Source of the DNA: Microglena sp. YARC
Lineage: Eukaryota > Chlorophyta > Chlorophyceae > Chlamydomonadales > Chlamydomonadaceae
Reading direction: 5' to 3'
Length of the DNA: 64,000 nucleotides
Assembly: GCA_022414725.1 (NCBI GenBank)
Contig: CM039464.1
Span: forward strand, 13,580,541-13,644,540
The notes under the pieces were generated by a model. That model was not told where the DNA came from and did not search any database. It was given only the letters and a program-made list of their open reading frames with translations. The position numbers and the translations under genes were made by a program. Positions 41,123-53,800 of this stretch are shown in pieces. Positions within the stretch are counted from its first letter, which is position 1. Each line of letters starts with the position of its first letter.

Positions 41123-43949
41123 TCATTCAGCTGTGCTCACAGCTTGAGGGACAACTTTCAGCAGCAACCTGCTGGCCCATGAGGTGGAAGCAGGCTTGGC
41201 CACCTGGGCCTCAGCCACCTTGTTTTGGGGGGCCTCAGAGGGGGGGGCCTTGACCAGCGTGCCCTCCACCTGCTGTACCTGGCCACCACCCTCTGGGGTG
41301 GGGGCCGGGGTCGGGGTGGGGGTCTTGCCTGCGTCCTGGGTCCCCCCTGTACCTGCCGCCCGCTCCCTGGGGGGACGGGAGGATCGGGAGGTTGGTGACT
41401 TGGTGGTTGAGGGTGGTTGGACAGGTTTAGGGTGGTCGACGTCAGTCCTGGCACCAGGAGCCGGGGCAGTAGGGCGATGGGGTCCATCCACAGGGCTTAG
41501 CTTATTCACGGCATTGACCACGGCGCCCGGGGGGCCTGGGCTGATCAGAGGGGTGGTTGAAGGTGGTTGGGGGGGCGTAGGGGGGGGTGGTAATCTGCGG
41601 GGGCGGTGCTGTGCTGACTGCTGCGCTGTAGGGGCGGGACCCCCAGGCCCCCCTTGGGACAGGCGTAATGCTGGCAGAACCGCCGGCAGCAGAGGTGGCG
41701 GGGGCCCCCACGCTGGCCACAGCTGGGACATGAGCAGCTGGGGGGGGCTCAGGGGCGGGGTTAGAGGGGGGCTGCGGACAAGGGGTTTCAGCAGGAGGGC
41801 TGGGTTGGTGCTTGCAGGCGTCAACAGGTCCATTGAGGTCCTTGGAGTGTGTGGTGGGATGAGAATCCTCTGTGGGGGCAGACATAGCTTTGTTCTCAGT
41901 TGGCTTGGCTTCTTTTGATGCAGCTTTGTTCTCAGTTGGCTTGGCTTCCTTTGATGCAGCTTTGTTCTCAGTTGGCTTGGCTTCCTTTGATGCAGCCTTG
42001 TTCTCAGTTGGCCTGGCTTCCCTAGCAGCCAAGGCAGCCCAGGAGGTGACAGCTGGCGGCGCATTCGCAGTTACAGCCTGTGTTGCAGCCCCAGTTCCAG
42101 CCGGTGTCAGGCTGGCAACTGCCCCAGCCAGGCTGGCACTTGCCTCAACCAGGCTAGCGCTTGCCCCTGCCAGGCTGGCGGGAGCAACCTGCTGGGATGT
42201 GGGGACAGCAACCTGCTCAGATCCAGGGGTGGCAGATCTGGCGACGGGATCTTGGATCTGGATAGAAGCTGGGCTTACTGCCTTGGGTCCGGATACTTTC
42301 GGAGCTAGGGGGGTAGCTGCTGAGCTGGCAGTGGGACGGGGGGTGGGCGTGGGCGCCGGTATTTGGGGGGCCTCGGTGTGTGTGCCCTTGCGAGCCTTCC
42401 TTGCAGAGCTCGTGTCAGCTCCCCTCTTGTTGCCTGATTTGGCGCCATTCCCTCGGCTGGCTGCTTTGGTTTCGGCAGGGGCAGTGGTTTCGGAGGGAGG
42501 AGTCCAGGTGGCAGCGTCTACCCGGAGCTTATGGGTGGATGGGGCAACAACAGTCAAAGCCTGCACTGCCCCCCAGCGGGTGTTGGGTTCCGAGGTTTGG
42601 GGCATGTCAGATGTGTCAGCCCCAGCTGGCCCCAGTGCAGGGAACACGGAGTGATAATCCTCCTTTGGCTTGCCTGTTGGCTGCTGCTGTCCTGCTGTCT
42701 TACCTCGAGGGTTGGCGGCTTTTGGGGCCTTTGGGTCTCGCACATTTTTCGCTTTGGCGAGCGGCAGGTTCTGTTGGTTCTGGCGGGTGGGCTTGTGGGT
42801 GCCTGGTGCATTTCGGTTGGTCTGTCGGCGGTTGGGCTTTGCTGAGCTGGCAGGTGCACTGCCAGCCACAGGGGATCCTGGAGCTTGCTCAGCTTCAGTG
42901 GTGTCAGCCACAGCTGGCTTCCTGGAGATCATGAGATCATCTGCCGACAGCAAGCCTGTGATGTCTTTTTTAACTCGCCGGGTTGTACCTCCTGCTGTAC
43001 TGCTCTCCTCCACATCATCATACCCATCTGATGAGCCGGAGGGGGTGTAGAGATCCGAGTGGGGGAGAGCTACGCCCAGGGAGGAGTCCACAGGGGGGCC
43101 TCCGTTGCAGTTGCCTCTGTTGCAGGGGGGGCGGGTCCGTTCTGGGGGGCCTTGCCCAAGGGGGGCATCTCAATAGGCTGGGGCATACCAGCAGCTGGAT
43201 AAATGCCATTGTAGCTGAGTGACTGCGGCCCTTGTACTTCGTAGAGGTACAGCACGTATGAGGCCTACAAGCAGCGACACAAAAGAGTGAGAATAACTGC
43301 GGGCCATGTACCTTGCTGAGGTACAGCACGTATGAGGCCTACAAGCAGCGACACAAAAGATTGAGAATGATAACTGCGGCCCTTGTTCCTCACCACATTC
43401 ACCCACACACCTCACAGCTTTCAGGAGTTCAAGTGTGGTACATCGAGCCTCTGAAGGTCTGCACCACAGATATCAATACCACTACTACTTCTACTGCCGC
43501 CTCCCCCACTCCACCATAACACCACATCCAGATATTCCTCCTCCTCCTCCCAACTCTCACTGCCTCAACCCACACACCTCATAGTTTTCAGGAGAGTTGG
43601 CGTGGTGCGTCAAGTCTCTGGAGTGTTTCAGCACTGCTACCACTGCTACAACCAAGACCAACACCATCACTACCACTCCTTCATCCACTCACCACCGCTG
43701 ACTTCATCCACTTACCACTCACTACCACTGACTTGTTCCACTTACCTCATAGTTTTCACTCAATCCACTTACCACTCACTACTACTGACTCGTTCCACTT
43801 ACCACTCACTACTACTGACTTGTTCCACTTACCTCATAGTTTTCAGGAGTGTTAGCGTGGTACATCGAATCTCTGAAGTGTTGCAGCACCTTGAGCTCAT
43901 TGGCGAACACACGCTGGCACTTGTCACAAAAGAAGGAGCTAGCTGTCAT
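41123..43949 (-). CDS. C2H2-type zinc-finger protein with long Ala/Pro/Thr-rich tail
   Basis: The family is not recognised. Exon 1 (43949-43833, 39 codons) reads MTASSFFCDKCQRVFANELK and on to QHFRDSMYH. This is one Cys-Cys-His-His finger (Cys8, Cys11, His24, His31), followed by ANTPENYE and a phase-0 donor. Exon 2 starts at 43264 with ASYVLYLYEVQGPQSLSYNG and runs to a stop at 41123, about 710 residues of low complexity. It includes four near-identical ENKAASKEAKPT repeats (about 41885-42020) and a KKDITGLLSADD segment. Two one-base slips in G/C runs, near 43090 and 41540-41600, break the frame and look like homopolymer errors. An RNA- or DNA-binding role is only suggested by the finger. The start is the first ATG upstream of the finger; further 5' exons are possible. 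Confidence 0.6.
43265..43832 (-). repeat. Exon-edge copies in the zinc-finger gene intron
   Basis: The single intron holds one copy of the exon-2 start with acceptor (43319-43360, CTTGTAG then GCCTCATACGTGCTGTACCT). It also holds two copies of the exon-1 end and donor (43408-43468 and 43575-43640, reading HFRDxMYHxNTPENYE-like) and a shorter third near 43738. Confidence 0.8.
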
Positions 43950-44570
43950 TGCGGTCCATGGGCTGAGGCAGGAAGCTGGTTGGGAAGGCAGGGGGTGAAG
44001 TGAGGGTGTGGGTGTGGGTGGAGGTGGGTGGTGGGGGTGAGGTTGTGTGTGGTGTGTGGTGGATGGTTAGTGTGTGTGTGCGTGTGGTGGTTGGGGGTGA
44101 GGGTGGGTAGGAGTGATCAAGCAAGTGTTTGCTTCTAATAGGAGTTGGGGCACACCTGGTCAAGTCCATCACTGGGTGGGTCTGGGTGTGGGTGAGGTGT
44201 GGGTGGTGGGGGCAGGGCAGGGCAGGGTGGGTGTGGGTGGGGAGGAGTGATTAAACAAGTGTTTGTTTTTAATAGGAGTCAAGGTACAGCTGGCCAAGTC
44301 CATCAGTGTGTAGGTCCATAAGTGTGTGGGTCTGGGTGGTGGGGTGGGGCAGGGTGGGGTGTATGTGGGTGTGTGGGTGTATGTATGTGGGTGTATGTGT
44401 GGGTGTGTGCATTGGAATGCCTGTCATGTCAGGCTCTCTATCTAGATTCAGGTTTGGCCCAAGGATGGGTGAAAGGAGATGCCCAGAAACTGCTACGTGT
44501 TGTTGCTAAAAAAAGAAACAGTGCGGCTGGCCGAATCCACCAGCAGCCTTATCTGTCCCTGAACCATGTA
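43950..44570. repeat. GT-rich region with a duplicated segment
   Basis: It has G/T-rich simple sequence with two copies of a segment containing AGGAGT, CACACCTGG or TACAGCTGG, then CCAAGTCCATCA, at 44140-44175 and 44273-44310. Spacing and composition resemble the other exon-edge arrays, but I cannot assign an exon. Confidence 0.4.
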
Positions 44571-44574
44571 CCAA

Positions 44575-47145
44575 CCCCCAACCTCCACCCCCAAACACCA
44601 ACCCAACCCCAAACACCTAACAACACCACTCTCCAAACACCAACCCTCACCAACCTAACCCCAAACACACCACCCTCCAAACACCAACACAACCCCAAAC
44701 ACCTAACAACACCACTCTCCAAACACCAACCCAAACCAACCTCACCCCAAACACACCACCCTCCAAACACCAACCCACACCAACCTAACCCCAAACACAC
44801 CACCCTCCAAACACCAACCCACACCACTCTCTAACCCCACAACACCAACCCACACCAACCTAACCCCCACCACCCTCCAAACACCAACCCACACCAACCT
44901 AACCCAAACACACCACCCTCCAAACACCACACCACCTAACCTAAACCCAAAACACACCACCCTCCAAACACACCAACCCACACCAACCTAACCTAAACCC
45001 AAACACACCACCCTCCAAACACAACCCCACACCAACCCTAACAAACCCAAAAAACACACCACCCTACCAACCCACAACCACCCCAAACACACCACCCTCC
45101 AAACACCAACCCACACCAACCTAACCCCAAACACACCACCCTCCAAACACCAACCCACACCAACCTAACCCCAAACACACCACCCTCAACCCACACCAAC
45201 CAACCCCAAACACCCAAAACACACCACCCTCCCAAACACCAACCCCACACCAACCTAACCCCAAACACACCACCCTCCAAACACTCACCAACCCACACCA
45301 ACCTAACCCCAAACACACCACCCTCCAAACACCAACCCACACCAACCTAACCCCAAACACACCACCCTCCAAACACCACAACACCAACCAACCACACCAA
45401 CTAACCCCCACACCAACCTCCACCAAACACCAACACACCACTCTCCCAAAACAACCCCAAACACTAACCACCCTCCCAAAACCAAACACAACCCCAACAC
45501 CTAACAACACCACAACACACCCTCAACAAACAACACCACCTCCACAACACACCACCACCTCCAAACACCACTCCAAACACCAACACAACCCCAACACCTA
45601 ACAACACCACTCTCCAAACACACCACCCTCCAAACACCAACACAACCCCAACACCTAACAACACCACTCTCCAAACACACCACCCTCCAAACACCAACAC
45701 AACCCCAACACCTAACAACACCACTCTCCAAACACACCACCCTCCAAACACCAACACAACCCCAACACCTAACACACACCACTCTCCAAACACACCACCC
45801 TCCAAACACCAACACAACAACCACCCCCAACACCTAACAACACCACTCTCCAAACACACCACACCTCCAAACACAACAACCCCAACACCTAACAACACCA
45901 CTCTCCAAACACCAAACAACACCACTCTCCAAACACCAACACAACCCCAACACCTAACAACACCACTCTCCAAACACACCACCCTCCAAACACCAACACA
46001 ACCCCAACACCTAACAACACCACTCTCCAAACACACCACCCTCCAAACACACCTCCAACAACAACCCCAACACCTAACAACACCACTCTCCAAACACACC
46101 CTCCAACACCACACCACACCTCCAAACACACCCAAACACCAACACAACCCCAACACCTAACAACACCACTCTCCAAACACACCACCCTCCAAACACCAAC
46201 ACAACCCCAACACCTAACAACACCACTCTCCAAACACCAACCAAAACACACCACCCTCCAAACCACACCAAAACAAACCCCAACACCTAACAACACCACT
46301 CTCCAAACAACCAAACACACCACACCTCCAAACACCAAACACAACCCCAACACCTAACAACACCACTCTCCAAAACACACCACCCTCCAAACACCAACAC
46401 AACCCCAACACCTAACAACACCACTCTCCAAACACACCACCCTCCAAACACCAACACAACCCCAACACCTAACAACACCACTCTCCAAACACACCACCCT
46501 CCAAACACCAACACAACCCCAACACCTAACAACACCACTCTCCAAACACACCACCCTCCAAACACACACAACCCCAACACCTAACAACACCACTCTCCAA
46601 ACACACCACACTCCAAACACCAACACAACCCCAACACCTAACAACACCACTCTCCAAACACACCACCCTCCAAACACCAACACAACCCCAAAACCTAACA
46701 ACACACCTCTCCAAACACAACCACACACCAACACAACCCCAACACCTAAACAACACCACTCTCCAACACACACCACCCTCCAAACACCCACACAACCCAA
46801 CACCTAACAACACCACTCTCCAAACAACAACCAACACCTAACAACACCACCTCCAAACACACCACCCTCAAAACACCAAACACAACCCAACACCTAAACA
46901 CACCACTCTCCAAACAACCACTCTAACACCTAACAACACCACTCTCCAAACACACCACCCTCCAAACACCAACACAACCCCAAACACCTAAACACACCAC
47001 TCTCCAAACACACCACCCTCCAAACACCAAACACAACCCCAACACCTAACACACCACTGACCACCCTCCAACACACCACCCCCAACACTAACAACACCAC
47101 TCTCACACCACCCTCCACACCACCTCCAAACACCAACACAACCCC
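44575..47145. repeat. C/A-rich minisatellite, about 2.6 kb
   Basis: The dominant unit is about 58 bp: CAACACAACCCCAACACCTA, ACAACACCACTCTCCAAACA, CACCACCCTCCAAACAC. The minus strand is therefore G-rich with many GGTGTTTGG and TTGGGGTTG words. Two related sub-arrays exist (44575-45480 and 45570-47140). The array is flanked at both ends by copies of a GGTTCAGG(A/G)A segment (minus strand, near 44550 and 47165). Long minus ORFs here are artefacts. Confidence 0.9.
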
Positions 47146-47284
47146 AAACAGCAGCAGCCATGTCTCTTCCTGAACCATACCAACCTCAGCCCCCACCCAC
47201 GTTCACCCAGATTCCTAACCTGATTAAAAGTACCCTATCCCACCCTCAATCAACCCCACCCCCACTTTCAACCCGCCCCACCCC

Positions 47285-47640
47285 ACTTGCAACCCGCCCC
47301 ACCTCACTTGCAACTCACCCCACCCCACTTCCAAACTAACTGCATCCCACCCTACTTCCAACTCACCCACCCTACTTCCAACTCACCCACCCCACTTCCA
47401 ACTAACCGCATCCCACCCTACTTCCAACTCACGTACCCCACTTCCAACGAACCGCATCCCACCCTACTTCCAACTCATCCACCCCACTTCCAACGAACCG
47501 CATCCCACCCTATTTCCAACTCACCCACCCCACTTCCAACTAACCGCATCCCACCCCACTTCCAACTCACCCACCCCTCTTGCAACTCACCTCACCCCAC
47601 TTCCAACTCACCCCAAACCCCCCTAACCCACTTCCAACAC
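47285..47640 (+). repeat. CCACTTCCAACT minisatellite
   Basis: Units of about 25-55 bp repeat CCCCACTTCCAACTAACCGC then ATCCCACCCTACTTCCAACT. It is followed by a short unique stretch. Confidence 0.85.
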
Positions 47641-47664
47641 ACTAGTTTTGACAAAATGGAAGTA

Positions 47665-47806
47665 TCTATCCCTTTGTATGCCACACCAAGCCAAGCCACA
47701 TGTTCCATACTTTCCTACTCCCCAAACACGCCTGGCCAGTAGATAGCGTTCTGACCAAGCCAAGCCACACCAAGCCAAGCCACAAGTTCTCTACTTCCCC
47801 ACTCAC
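47665..47806 (-). repeat. Copy of the 47807-48057 exon end with donor
   Basis: The minus strand shows AGAACGCTATCTACTGGCCA then GGCGTGTTTGGGGAG, a second copy of the true exon end (CAGACTGCTATGTACTGGCC then AGGCGTGTTTGGTGAG), with TGGCTTGGCTTGGTGTGGCT spacers. Confidence 0.75.
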
Positions 47807-48057
47807 CAAACACGCCTGGCCAGTACATAGCAGTCTGTCGGCCATTGTTGGCAACACGCCTCCCCCTCCTGTCCTGCTGACCCTTGGCCCCTTTCAGGAC
47901 CCCCTTATTCCGGCCACCTAAGCCATGGGGGCCACGAACCTTCCCAGCAGGCTTGGTATCGGGGCCTGGGGATGACTCAGCGACCACCGATTGCTTAGAG
48001 AAGGCATCCATAACCTCCTCCGTGGACGCTAGAACAACCTCAGTTGGCTTGGCTTCA
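47807..48057 (-). CDS. Internal exon of an unrecognised minus-strand gene
   Basis: The exon is 251 bases with AG (48060-48058 side) and GT borders, entering and leaving in phase 1. It encodes about 83 residues: EAKPTEVVLASTEEVMDAFS, then a basic Gly/Lys/Arg-rich stretch (GRNKGVLKGAKGQQDRRGRR) and GRQTAMYWPGVFG. I do not recognise the family; the basic part suggests nucleic-acid binding. It could be an upstream exon of the zinc-finger gene, whose finger exon lies about 4 kb downstream across the minisatellite, or a separate gene. Both exon edges are copied into the flanking introns, as in the other genes here. Confidence 0.5.
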
Positions 48058-48500
48058 CTGAGAGCAAGCAGGGTGAGAGAGCAGGGGTCAGAGGGCAATG
48101 CTATGTGATGCTAGAACAACCTCAGTTGGCGTGGCTTCACTGAGAGCAAGCAGGGTGAGAGAGCAGGGGTCAGAGGGCAATGCTATGTGATGCTAGAGCA
48201 ACCTCAGTTGGCGTGGCTTCACTGAGAGCAAGCACGGTGAGAGAGCAGGGGTCAGAGGGCAATGCTATGTGATGCTAGAACAACCTCAGTTGGCGTGGCT
48301 TCACTGAGAGCAAGCATGGTGAGAGAGCAGGGGTCAGAGGGCAATGCTATGTGATACTAGAACAACCTTAGTTGGCGTGGCTTCACAGAGACCAGGGGTC
48401 AGAGGGCAATACTATGTGATGCTAGAACAACCTCAGTTGGCGTGGCTTTACTGAGAGCATGTATGTGCATAACGCAGAGTTCAGAGGGCAATGTCTTGTA
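48058..48500 (-). repeat. Five to six copies of acceptor plus exon start, 83-bp unit
   Basis: Each 83-bp unit contains the minus-strand acceptor CTTGCTCTCAG and the exon start TGAAGCCACGCCAACTGAGG then TTGTTCTAGCATC. The true exon has AAGCCAACTGAGG at the same place. Units are more than 90% alike, except the last two. Confidence 0.85.
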
Positions 48501-48629
48501 TTCCAGGCTGGCTAACAAGTTAAGTAGAACAGCACAAGGAAGCGCGACACTGGCAATCAAAATACTGATGTGGTGTTTGACTGTTTGAGATGGACCGTAG
48601 GGGTTGGAATCACTGTCTCCTTGATGTGC

Positions 48630-48800
48630 TACTCGTTGCAGCTTCTAGGCAGCTCTCTTTCTGCATCCTTGGGCCAAACCTGAAGCTAGGTAGTGCGCCT
48701 GGAAGCTGACATGGCATGCATTATAATGCAGCCGAAAGCTATGGGATTGACGCAGTGGCTGTCCTATGGAGCTGGCTGGAAGCTGCTGTGAGTAGTCTTA
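48630..48800. mobile_element. Second MITE-like element, decayed arms
   Basis: It begins with GTTGCAGCTTCTAGGCAGCT and ends with GGAGCTGGCTGGAAGCTGCT in inverted orientation. The total is about 160 bp, the size and ends of the element at 17344-17497. Confidence 0.65.
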
Positions 48801-48829
48801 AACAGAAACAGAGGCCAGCAGTACCCCCA

Positions 48830-49240
48830 TTACTACGAGAAATTAACACTTGCTTGGTCACAACCCCACACCCATAGCCCCACCCACCCATAACCTAACC
48901 CAACTGCACCCCCAAAAAAGAAACATTGGTGGAGGTGGGAAACAGTGGGGTGGGGATGGGTGAGATTAGTTGGGTGGGTGGGGTAAATGGGGTGGGTGGG
49001 TGGGTGGGGTCGACTTGCGCATTCATCGTACACAAGGTGGTGGTGGTAGTGGTGGGAACAAGGTGTGGAGATGGGTCGGTGGGGTAAGTGGGTGGGTGGT
49101 AGTGGTGGGAACAATGGAGTGGGGATGGGGTAAGTGGGTGGGTGGGTGAGGGCTTGATTTCAACATTTCATCTGATAGGAGCTGGACTAAAGCGCCCACT
49201 TCCAATCTCTAGAGAACAAGCCAAATGTGACTACCCCCCC
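48830..49240. repeat. GGTGGGTGGGTGGGG-type simple repeats
   Basis: It consists of G/T-rich and then C-rich simple sequence. No gene is supported. Confidence 0.5.
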
Positions 49241-50711
49241 CCCCCCCCCCCCCTCCCCCCCCCCCCACACACACACCTGACACACACGATTCCAACCTCA
49301 CTCTCACTTACCCCCCCCCCCCTCCCCCCCCCCCCCCCCCCCCCCCTCCCCCATTGATTCCAACCCCTTCTCTCCTCCCCCCATCACACACACGATCCCC
49401 CCCCACCACACACACCATCCTCACCCTTCCTACACGCACACATCACTCACACATACAGGGCAGTGACTGGTCAGAACAGAACAGAACAGAACTATTTGGC
49501 TAGAGTACTACCTAGTGCACTAACGTCAGCAGGACCAGTACGTGCCACACCAATGCACTACCGACGTAGTGCTTGGTATGGGCTGCTTGTCGAGCCGTAT
49601 GTTGGAGTTCTCTGACACAGGCAGTACGGCAGGTCTACTCACCCTTCCATGCTTCCGGGGTGTGTCTACACGGATGACGAGGAGGAGGGTAGCAATATAT
49701 TAAAGGCCTCGTTACGAGCACCACGAGCGGGAAAGGCCTGGGGCAGGTGGACGGATAATTCTGGCCCACCTACAGTGCGCCTTGACTGATCAAGACAATC
49801 GAATGTTGCCACCACCGGATATTCGCTGGGCTATTTTAGCAGGCTTCTGTTAGTGTGGGGAAATGTATTTCGCGCTGGTGAGCTGGATAAGTCGTGGCAC
49901 GAAAGATATGGGTAATGCTGGTTTGGCCCCCAATCCTTGATTTGCGCTCTAGCCGGGGCTCGGGATCGGTAGAGAAGCAGATGTCTCCCCCTCCCCCCCC
50001 CCACAACACACACCTGACACACACGATTCCAACCTCACTCTCACTTACCCCCCCCCCCCCCCCCCCCCCCCTCCCCATTGATTCCAACCCCTCTCTCCTC
50101 CCCCCATCACACACACGATCCCCCCCACCACACACACACCATCCTCACCCTTCCTACACGCACACATCACTCACACATACAGGGCAGTGACTGGTCAGAA
50201 CAGAACAGAACAGAACTATTTGGCTAGAGTACTACCTAGTGCACTAACGTCAGCAGGACCAGTACGTGCCACACCAATGCACTACCGACGTAGTGCTTGG
50301 TATGGGCTGCTTGTCGAGCCGTATGTTGGAGTTCTCTGACACAGGCAGTACGGCAGGTCTACTCACCCTTCCATGCTTCCGGGGTGTGTCTACACGGATG
50401 ACGAGGAGGAGGGTAGCAATATATTAAAGGCCTCGTTACGAGCACCACGAGCGGGAAAGGCCTGGGGCAGGTGGACGGATAATTCTGGCCCACCTACAGT
50501 GCGCCTTGACTGATCAAAGACAATCGAATGTTGCCACCAACCGGATATTCGCTGGGCTATTTTAGCAGGCTTCTGTTAGTGTGGGGAAATGTATTTCGCG
50601 CTGGTGAGCTGGATAAGTCGTGGCACGAAAGATATGGGTAATGCTGGTTTGGCCCCCAATCCTTGATTTGCGCTCTAGCCGGGGCTCGGGATCGGTAGAG
50701 AAGCAGATGTC
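49240..50711. repeat. Nearly identical 725-bp tandem duplication
   Basis: The segment from about 49262-49990 recurs at about 50000-50711, offset about 724-726. Differences seen are almost only in homopolymer lengths and one or two single-base indels (for example GATCAAGACA against GATCAAAGACA). The unit includes C runs, CAGAACAGAACAGAACAG and TTAGCAGGCTTCTGTTAGTG. The second copy ends 177 bp before the RPL29 start codon. It is a recent duplication or an assembly artefact. Confidence 0.9.
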
Positions 50712-50887
50712 GGGGCGATCGGACGAGGGGCATTCAAAGAGAGACGTTAATGTTGGTTACGGTTGGCGTGTGCCACTGTTGGCGGCGGCCCCCCTCCCCA
50801 ACAGGGACTTCCTGCACCTGTACTGGGCATGGTACCTCCGGTGCTCATAAGCTCTCCCCGCACCGTGCTCGTTCTCTCGCTGCCAAG
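50712..50887 (+). promoter_or_regulatory. RPL29 core promoter and leader
   Basis: It is the 176 bp between the duplicated block and the start codon. The last 45 bases are pyrimidine-rich (GCTCTCCCCGCACCGTGCTC then GTTCTCTCGCTGCC), as is common for leaders of ribosomal-protein messages. No TATA box is seen. Confidence 0.45.
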
Positions 50888-53800
50888 ATGTCGAAGTCCA
50901 AGGTGCGGCTTTAGCCCGCTGTAGCGTCTGTCTCCGAGCTATTAAACTCATGCACTAATCACTAACGTCTTGTCCACCCCCTTTCCTGTGTTCTCTTGCT
51001 TCCCACGAACAGAACCATACCGCGCACAACCAGGTGCGTTTTGCATTGCTTGGAATGGATTGCATTGCTTGAAATGGCATTTTCATGTTGGCCTAATTGT
51101 TGCACCTAGCTGCCTGTGCTAGTATCTCAGCCTGTGAACAAGCACGCGAGTGAGAATTTCAGCTGGCGTGCATTCTACTCATGCTAAGCAATTAAGGAAC
51201 GGCCGCAGTCAGGCCAGTCACAGCAGCAGCAGCAGCAAGCAGCCAACTCGAGCCGCATGAGGGATGCATCCCTCAGCGTCGCTTGCTCACTCTCCACGAA
51301 GCGCCTGAACTTCCGAGAAGAAGAGATAGCGAGTTTAAAACAACTAGTTGGTAGTGGGAAAGTAGGGAGGAGAAGCAGTCCATCTGTTAGCAGCGAAGCA
51401 AAGCTTTCACTCAAGCCTGTTATCTCTGCTGTTGAATCTCCTCCTTCACCTTCGCAGTGCTGGTATTATTGAGGCAATCAATCTGCGCTGTTCCATGCCT
51501 TCTGGCGTCTTGGTTCCTTGTCTGTCGACCAAAGAAATTCGATGCACGAAATGCGTCCGAAGCTTACGTTGCCGCGAAGTCTTTCTGTCGCCGTCTCCCA
51601 ATAATTTCCCGATGCTCCACGCTCCCAGGCGAATTGTAGCTGCAAATGCCTAATTCCTCGGGCGATAAGGCCTGCATCGCTACATGCTGATGCCCGCAGT
51701 CTTCCGATGCTCTCGCAATACACTGCCCAGATCTACTTGTTGTTAATGAAAGCTTGCTAATTAGATCACGATGTCAGCCGTCAAGATACGCTTTGGTTTC
51801 AGCCCCTGTACCCCCCAACCCACACCCCCTCCTCTCACCAACCCATACCATCTGGTACCAGCATGCTCTCCTCTCACATTCACCAACACTTCTAGATAAC
51901 ATTCAGCATCTTGCTTTCAGCCCAGAGTAAGGGTGCAAGGCAATTGGCTGAACTTCCACATTGTATGCCGAGGCTCTCCCTCACACTTGAACCTTGTCCA
52001 TCTCCACATCCTCACACATCAACACTGACATAATCCCCTGCATCTCATACACTTGTAGAACAAGAAGTGCCACAAGAACGGCATCAAGAAGGAGAAGGTG
52101 TACAAGTACACCAGCAGGAAGGGTGTAAGTACAATATTACTGATTTGAGTGTGATAAAAGGGACAGCAGGGGCGTTATCTGATTGATAAAGGGACTCGAG
52201 AATAATCTTTGTATTCTGAGTGATAATGGTACTCAAGAGTGATAATGTTACTTATTCTGAACGATAATGGTACTGTCAGGGATGTCGGTGTGTGTTGGGG
52301 GGAAAAGGCATGAGCTCTTACACCATGGTTGGGGGGGGGGGGGGGGGGGGGGGGGGGGTCCATGGGTGGAAGAACAGCCTAAGGACACCAGCAGGAAGGG
52401 TGTTAGTACAACTTGATTATGCTGAGTGTGATCAGTGTGATTGAGGATGAGTGACCCTTATACTGGTGGTACCATTGGGATGAGGGATTGTGTGGGGGAT
52501 CAGATATGCATGGGTCCTCTTAACATGGACTTGGGGGTGTTCTATGCCTTGGGACTGCTACAACACAAGCACACAGAGACCTGCGCTTGCAGGACGGCAC
52601 GGACAAATAATATACAGAAACCTGCGCTCGCAGAGGCACAAAACACACATAAGATACAAAACCTGCGCTGGCACAAACACACACAGGTCAACACTAAGGC
52701 ATTGATGAACAACAACAAGTGAACCAGGAAACCAAAAACATGCATTAGAAAGTAGTAGTTTTGCGTAAGCTTACTCATTCAAAGAGAATTGCGCGAGTGT
52801 ACTTACAGCAAATGTAAGTATACGCCATGAAATCTCATGGAAGAAGTACGCTATGGTAAACGCACGCTGTCCTCTTACTCATCCTGTTGTACTTCTGTAC
52901 AGCACTGTCCTCATACTCGTCCTGTTGTACTTATGTACTGCACTGTCCTCATACTCATAATGTCGTTCTTGCCGCACTGTATGCCTCTCGCTCATCCTGT
53001 TGTGCTTCTGTACTGCAGATGGACCCAAGTTTCTTGCGCAACCAGGTAAGAACCGCAAAATGGATTTCAGGGCAAATGCTGACAGTGTAATTTTTTGTGG
53101 TGGTGGTATTGATTTGTTCTTAGTGGGTGTCATGGTGGGTGGGGGAGGGGGGAGCTCTGGTGGAGGGAGGCAAGGCAGGGATGAGGGGGGGGGTACCATG
53201 TGTATGCTTGTGGGGTTGGTGTTTCATTTGCTTGCTGCGTGTCGTGTTCCGTAACAACATCGAAGTATTGTTGTTTGCTTGGAGTACCTGTGCTTGCTTG
53301 GGGTGCAAGTCAGCTTGAGTTGCCTGTGTGGCAGAGAAAGAGTACACACTATAACAAGCTTACTCCAGCAGCCTGACACCAATGAACACAGTACTGTTAA
53401 GAATGCTCAGCTAAATGTGTCAGCTTGACCCGATGTGAATGACATATGTTAGAGAGCACGCTAACACCTTACTAAGCAGTTATACACACTCCATGAACAC
53501 AGTACTAGTACTAAAAAGTATGCTGCGTATGTGTTATCATAAGTGAGAGAGAGAGAGAGAGAGAGATCTCACATTTTTACTTTTACTAAGCAGATCTACG
53601 CACGCATTCAAAAAACAGTACCATTCCAAGAATGTCATGCTTGGGTTCTGAGAGACAGAGGAGAGCACTCACGCTGATACTATACCAAGCAGTCCTTACA
53701 GTACTCCATGAACACAAGAACCATGTAGAATATTGATTATACCACTAGCATTTCCTTCCACTCCCTTCTCCTATCATCACCGTAGCCACAATACACCGGG

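Noticed and set aside
41184..42654. Plus-strand ORFs of 244 and 260 codons opposite the zinc-finger gene
   Set aside because: They are antisense shadows of the low-complexity, GC-rich minus-strand exon.
44575..47150. Several overlapping minus-strand ORFs rich in Val, Trp, Gly and Cys
   Set aside because: They are by-products of the C/A minisatellite; frames change freely with unit indels.
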